From a virus, in the IMG/VR virus record IMGVR_UViG_3300035158_000483, positions 1 through 52,585 of that record: a stretch of DNA of 52,585 nt; one strand, given 5' to 3'. The notes under the pieces are model-generated. The model searched no databases. It was given only the letters and a program-made list of their open reading frames with translations, and was not told where the DNA came from. The position numbers were made by a program, and so were the translations under genes. Below, piece after piece: positions 50,082-52,585 of this stretch. The first letter of the stretch is position 1. Each line of letters starts with the position of its first letter.

Positions 50082-50117
50082 AAAAAGTTGGAGCGCCGGT
50101 TGGCCCACCGGCGCTCC
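50080..50117 (-). terminator. Strong hairpin, terminator-like only on the minus strand
   Basis: GGAGCGCCGGT / ACCGGCGCTCC (11 bp, six-base loop), with a run of seven A upstream on the plus strand, i.e. a U-run for leftward transcripts. On the plus strand it is a hairpin without a U-run after the HNH gene. Confidence 0.6.
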
Positions 50118-50135
50118 GCCCCATAGAGGTATACG

Positions 50136-50216
50136 ATGCCCGTTAGGGCACGTCCTCACGTCGTTACTATAGCATACCCCCGTATACCTGTCAAGAATTG
50201 GAAAACCTTCACTTGA
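50136..50216 (+). CDS. Possible 26-residue peptide
   Basis: CCCCATAGAGG leader and ATG at 50136; product MPVRARPHVVTIAYP... The stop lies in the -35 of the next promoter. Kept because of the shared leader motif; otherwise weakly supported. Confidence 0.35.
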   Translation: MPVRARPHVVTIAYPRIPVKNWKTFT

Positions 50217-50264
50217 CAAACGTTCAGTAACCTGTATAATATAGTCACTGTACGTTCGTACAGT
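50211..50264 (+). promoter_or_regulatory. Rightward promoter with two operators
   Basis: TTGACA (50213-50218), 16-base spacer, TATAAT (50235-50240). Operators ACTTGACAAACGTTCAGT (50211-50228) over the -35, and the perfect palindrome ACTGTACGTTCGTACAGT (50247-50264) at the transcription start. Same design as the promoter at 32230. Confidence 0.85.
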
Positions 50265-50307
50265 TCTCACGCTCCGAACGGCAGAAAACCCCATAGAGAG
50301 GAGACCA

Positions 50308-50856
50308 ATGGATATCGCAGAACTTCGAGAGACCGAGTTGAGCGACGAAGAGATCTTGGAGCGCTTGCTATTCGCTCTAGCACGCGCCAGAGAGGACGCT
50401 CACCGGATCAAAGGGATGAAAGACGATGCGTACGAAGCGATGCTCCAGACGGTCGAGGGGCAAGAATACCTCACACTCAGCGAGGAGCACAGTGAAGCCA
50501 GGGACGCGGCCAAGCAATTCAAGGCGATGGCCGGCGATCTCGCGGTCGAGCTCTTCGATGGCCAGGACAAGGACGTAGCGCCTGGCGCCAGCATTGCGAT
50601 CTACGCCAACTTCGTACTCCACGAGGACGATGCAGTCCGATGGGCCGTGGACAACGGCCACAGCATTCTACTCCGCCCCGACACCAACGGCTTCAAGAAC
50701 TTGTTGGACCGGTTGCCGGAGGAGATCTACGAGATCGAGGAAGAGCCCCGCGCCAGGATCAGCCGCAAGGATCTGAGCGAGTTGTACCCAGTCGAGACGG
50801 TACCCGCCGCCGCTTCCGTCACGGAAGAAACCGACGACTACGATATCCCCTTCTAG
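50308..50856 (+). CDS. Hypothetical replication-associated protein with SSB-like tip
   Basis: 182 residues; GAGAGGAG before the ATG. N-terminal helical/coiled-coil part (EILERLLFALARAREDAHRIKGMKDDAYEAML), a middle alpha/beta part, then an acidic linker with ASVTEE (TTCCGTCACGGAA copy at 50814) and the tip DDYDIPF, almost identical to bacterial SSB tails. First gene behind a strong controlled promoter. Family unknown. Confidence 0.6.
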   Translation: MDIAELRETELSDEEILERLLFALARAREDAHRIKGMKDDAYEAMLQTVEGQEYLTLSEEHSEARDAAKQFKAMAGDLAVELFDGQDKDVAPGASIAIYANFVLHEDDAVRWAVDNGHSILLRPDTNGFKNLLDRLPEEIYEIEEEPRARISRKDLSELYPVETVPAAASVTEETDDYDIPF

Positions 50857-50858
50857 CG

Positions 50859-51173
50859 ATGATAGTCATTGACCACTGGAACCGGTACTACGGCTTCACG
50901 TCTGAGGAAGAGACCGAGGACACAATCGTCCGACGCCGCGGTCTCAAGCTCAACTACAAGTGCGGTATCTGCAGCGGGACGCTCGTTGAGTACCCGCCTG
51001 GCCAGCACGATGTAGACGAGTGGCACATAGCCTGTGCTCAGTGCGGCAATACGGAAGTCTTCATTCACAGCCACGAGGTAGCGCAGAACAAACACAAGGC
51101 GCAAGAGCTAATCGACGCCCTGGACCCAGAAGCCCAGGGCGATGTGATTAAGATGCTGCAACAAGCCCTATAG
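50859..51173 (+). CDS. Zinc-ribbon protein, 104 residues
   Basis: ATG two bases after the preceding TAG with no ribosome site, so coupled. CGICSGTL ... CAQCGNTEVF is a clear zinc ribbon. Ends in a helix (AQELIDALDPEAQGDVIKMLQQAL). Lies between two genes with SSB-like tips. No enzyme motif. Confidence 0.6.
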   Translation: MIVIDHWNRYYGFTSEEETEDTIVRRRGLKLNYKCGICSGTLVEYPPGQHDVDEWHIACAQCGNTEVFIHSHEVAQNKHKAQELIDALDPEAQGDVIKMLQQAL

Positions 51174-51186
51174 AGGAGGCAAACCG

Positions 51187-52380
51187 ATGCTCACGTCTAT
51201 GCTGCAGCTTCGCAAAGGTGCAGAGAAGCGATCAGACAGCCCTGGCCCAGATCTGTCTTACTTCCGCCCCGTTGCCGAGGAAGGCTTCAAGCACCTCGGC
51301 GTTGTGGATGCGTTCCGAGACACCTATGGCTCCGAACCCCGTACGGTCAAGGCCATTCTCCCTGGTGCCAAGGCCGACGATGTGTGGTCGTGGCGCTACG
51401 AGGAATGGGGAGGCAACAACCTGCTGAAGCACGCCTGCGACGGCGACTACGTTGTCCAGTATTATGACCGAGGGCGACGAAAACACGTGCATATCGGGGA
51501 TGAGATGATAGGGCCAGATGGAGAGGCCAAGACATTCGAATACGGCGATATGCCGTGCCCTTACCACAGCGGTCAGCGCCAGCGCACGCGAAAGCGGCCC
51601 GGATGCCGGCCCAGTGGCCACCTCCAGCTCTTCCTTCCCGATCTGGTCGAGGAGTTGCAGGCGCGTGGCGTGTCCACGGTCGGCGTCGTCACCCTCAAGA
51701 CGACGTCGATCTACGACTGCCTGCACATTACGGAGTTCCTCAAGGCCGTGGAGCAGCAACAGCGAGCTGCCGGCAAGACGCTACTCGGCTTCGAGCTCGT
51801 CGTCCGGCGCGTGGAGAAGGAGATCACCTGCTCCTGGGACGGCGGCCGCAAGCGAGACACAAAGTGGATGATCCAGTTGGCAGAATCCAGCGATTTCGCC
51901 CTGCAGAGGTTGATGCAGGCACGTGAGGCACAGTTGATGGCCGAGGCCGCTGAGGTCGAGGAGCAGTTCGTTGAGCCTGAAACCCCAGAGCCGCCAGGAG
52001 GCGACTTAACGAACGTTCAGGGAGAGGGAAGCCCAACACCCATAGAACCGCCAGAAATCCCAGAAAACGGCCAGGAACGGGCTGAGAAGCCTGCTGAGAG
52101 CCAGGAAGAGGTGCAGACTGGCGATGACTGGCCCGGTGGCGATATCACGGCCTTCTTCAACTGGGCAAACGACGAGCAGGGCATTACGCCGGGCGATGCG
52201 ATGAAGATGCTCGACGTGACCACGATGTCGGAGTTCGTCGGGAGCCCCGAGGACGCTCGGGAGCAAATCCTAAAGGCCCTGGGACCTGACACAGACGCTT
52301 CCGAGACGGAAGAAGCTCCAAGCTACAACCAGGCACTGGACCCCGAAAAGGAACCGGAAGAAGACAAAATCCCCTTCTAA
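51187..52380 (+). CDS. gp3-like protein (recombination directionality factor family)
   Basis: 397 residues; GAGGAGG before the ATG. The first 200 residues follow the pattern of the phiC31 gp3-like family: LQLRKGAEK start, a YG-x-P...LPG segment, LLKHACDGDYVV, Cys pairs (MPCPYHSG...PGCRPSGHL), LFLPDLVEEL and a Thr/Ser-rich core LKTTSIYD. The C-terminal half is a Pro/Glu-rich linker containing ASETEE (52299) and the tip EEDKIPF. With no integrase here, a role with SSB in replication or recombination is more likely than excision (inference). Confidence 0.6.
   Translation: MLTSMLQLRKGAEKRSDSPGPDLSYFRPVAEEGFKHLGVVDAFRDTYGSEPRTVKAILPGAKADDVWSWRYEEWGGNNLLKHACDGDYVVQYYDRGRRKHVHIGDEMIGPDGEAKTFEYGDMPCPYHSGQRQRTRKRPGCRPSGHLQLFLPDLVEELQARGVSTVGVVTLKTTSIYDCLHITEFLKAVEQQQRAAGKTLLGFELVVRRVEKEITCSWDGGRKRDTKWMIQLAESSDFALQRLMQAREAQLMAEAAEVEEQFVEPETPEPPGGDLTNVQGEGSPTPIEPPEIPENGQERAEKPAESQEEVQTGDDWPGGDITAFFNWANDEQGITPGDAMKMLDVTTMSEFVGSPEDAREQILKALGPDTDASETEEAPSYNQALDPEKEPEEDKIPF
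52004..52021 (+). promoter_or_regulatory. Operator copy inside a coding sequence
   Basis: ACTTAACGAACGTTCAGG within the linker of the gp3-like gene. No -10 lies at the right distance, so it is an isolated site: roadblock, silent copy or chance. Confidence 0.5.
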
Positions 52381-52585
52381 CAAGCGACCAGAGTGCTTTC
52401 CGAGCTCTGACTCGCTACCCTGTGCGGGGGGACTGGTGACTGGGCACCTGCTCCCCCCGCTGTAACCATACCCCGTCAACTACCCCACCCCGAGGGGTGG
52501 GGCTTGGGGAGGCAAGACCCTGACTAAGAGTTGACTAGCCTAAGCCCGTTTCCGCAAGGATATAGTCAAGGGCTACGTTACACGG
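52381..52585. other. Structured non-coding right edge
   Basis: No open frame with a ribosome site. Holds an imperfect hairpin GCGGGGGG(A)...(T)CCCCCCGC (52424-52460) with an inner GGTG/CACC, and a perfect stem CCCCACCCC-GA-GGGGTGGGG (52483-52502). No U-run follows either. Could be a terminator region, a small RNA or the leader of the next operon. Confidence 0.45.

Noticed and set aside
52490-52585. Possible second group I intron at the right edge (AAGGATATAGTC at 52556 resembles an S element, GACTA upstream an R element)
   Set aside because: No P and Q elements, no P3/P4/P6 pairings and no split gene on either side within the window; only five bases of P7-like pairing.

Overview
The window looks like about 52.6 kb of a tailed, long-tailed (siphovirus-type) bacteriophage genome. 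Genes are packed end to end with many ATGA/TAATG overlaps. A leftward block encodes packaging, head and tail; a mostly rightward block encodes small early proteins and replication proteins. I see no integrase, ribosomal RNA, complete tRNA gene or CRISPR array. Promoters are sigma70-like (TTGACA/TATAAT), ribosome sites are GGAGG-type and the DNA is GC-rich. The host cannot be named from the sequence. The LexA-box-like operators (GWAC-N4-GTWC) fit a host from the Firmicutes/Actinobacteria/Chloroflexota range, but that is inference.

Left block (minus strand, read from about 29.0 kb down to 1): a sulfotransferase-like gene, small genes and a DnaQ-like exonuclease, then the large terminase (interrupted by a 129-residue mini-intein inside its Walker A motif), portal, scaffold, major capsid protein (interrupted by a group I intron of about 265 nt), head-tail connectors, a glycosyltransferase, tail tube, two tail-assembly chaperone frames, a 2606-residue tape measure protein, baseplate/tip proteins and a tail fibre that runs off the left edge. 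The N-terminal half of the tape measure carries a QPxPGD...DFDED signature like that of two-barrel RNA polymerases of the YonO/QDE-1 type.

Right block (plus strand, 29.2 to 52.4 kb): small unknown and membrane proteins, SSB, zinc-ribbon proteins, a 1348-residue methyltransferase-helicase fusion (DarB-like layout), a putative small terminase (the only minus-strand gene here), a LexA-like DNA-binding protein without a protease domain, a PD-(D/E)xK nuclease, a cell-wall-hydrolase candidate, a replication initiator, a degenerate DnaC-like loader, a DnaB-like helicase, an HNH protein and a gp3-like (RDF family) protein. No DNA polymerase or primase lies in the window, so the genome continues outside it.

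Three genome-wide signals stand out. (1) About 18 copies of an 18-bp operator (consensus ACTGWACGNNCGTWCAGT) sit in or beside nearly every promoter, and the LexA-like gene lies directly behind a perfect copy. (2) About 23 copies of a 13-bp palindrome TTCCG-NNN-CGGAA lie between genes and, mostly in one reading frame, inside proteins as SVTE/SETE. (3) Five right-block proteins end in an SSB-type tail (xPF).
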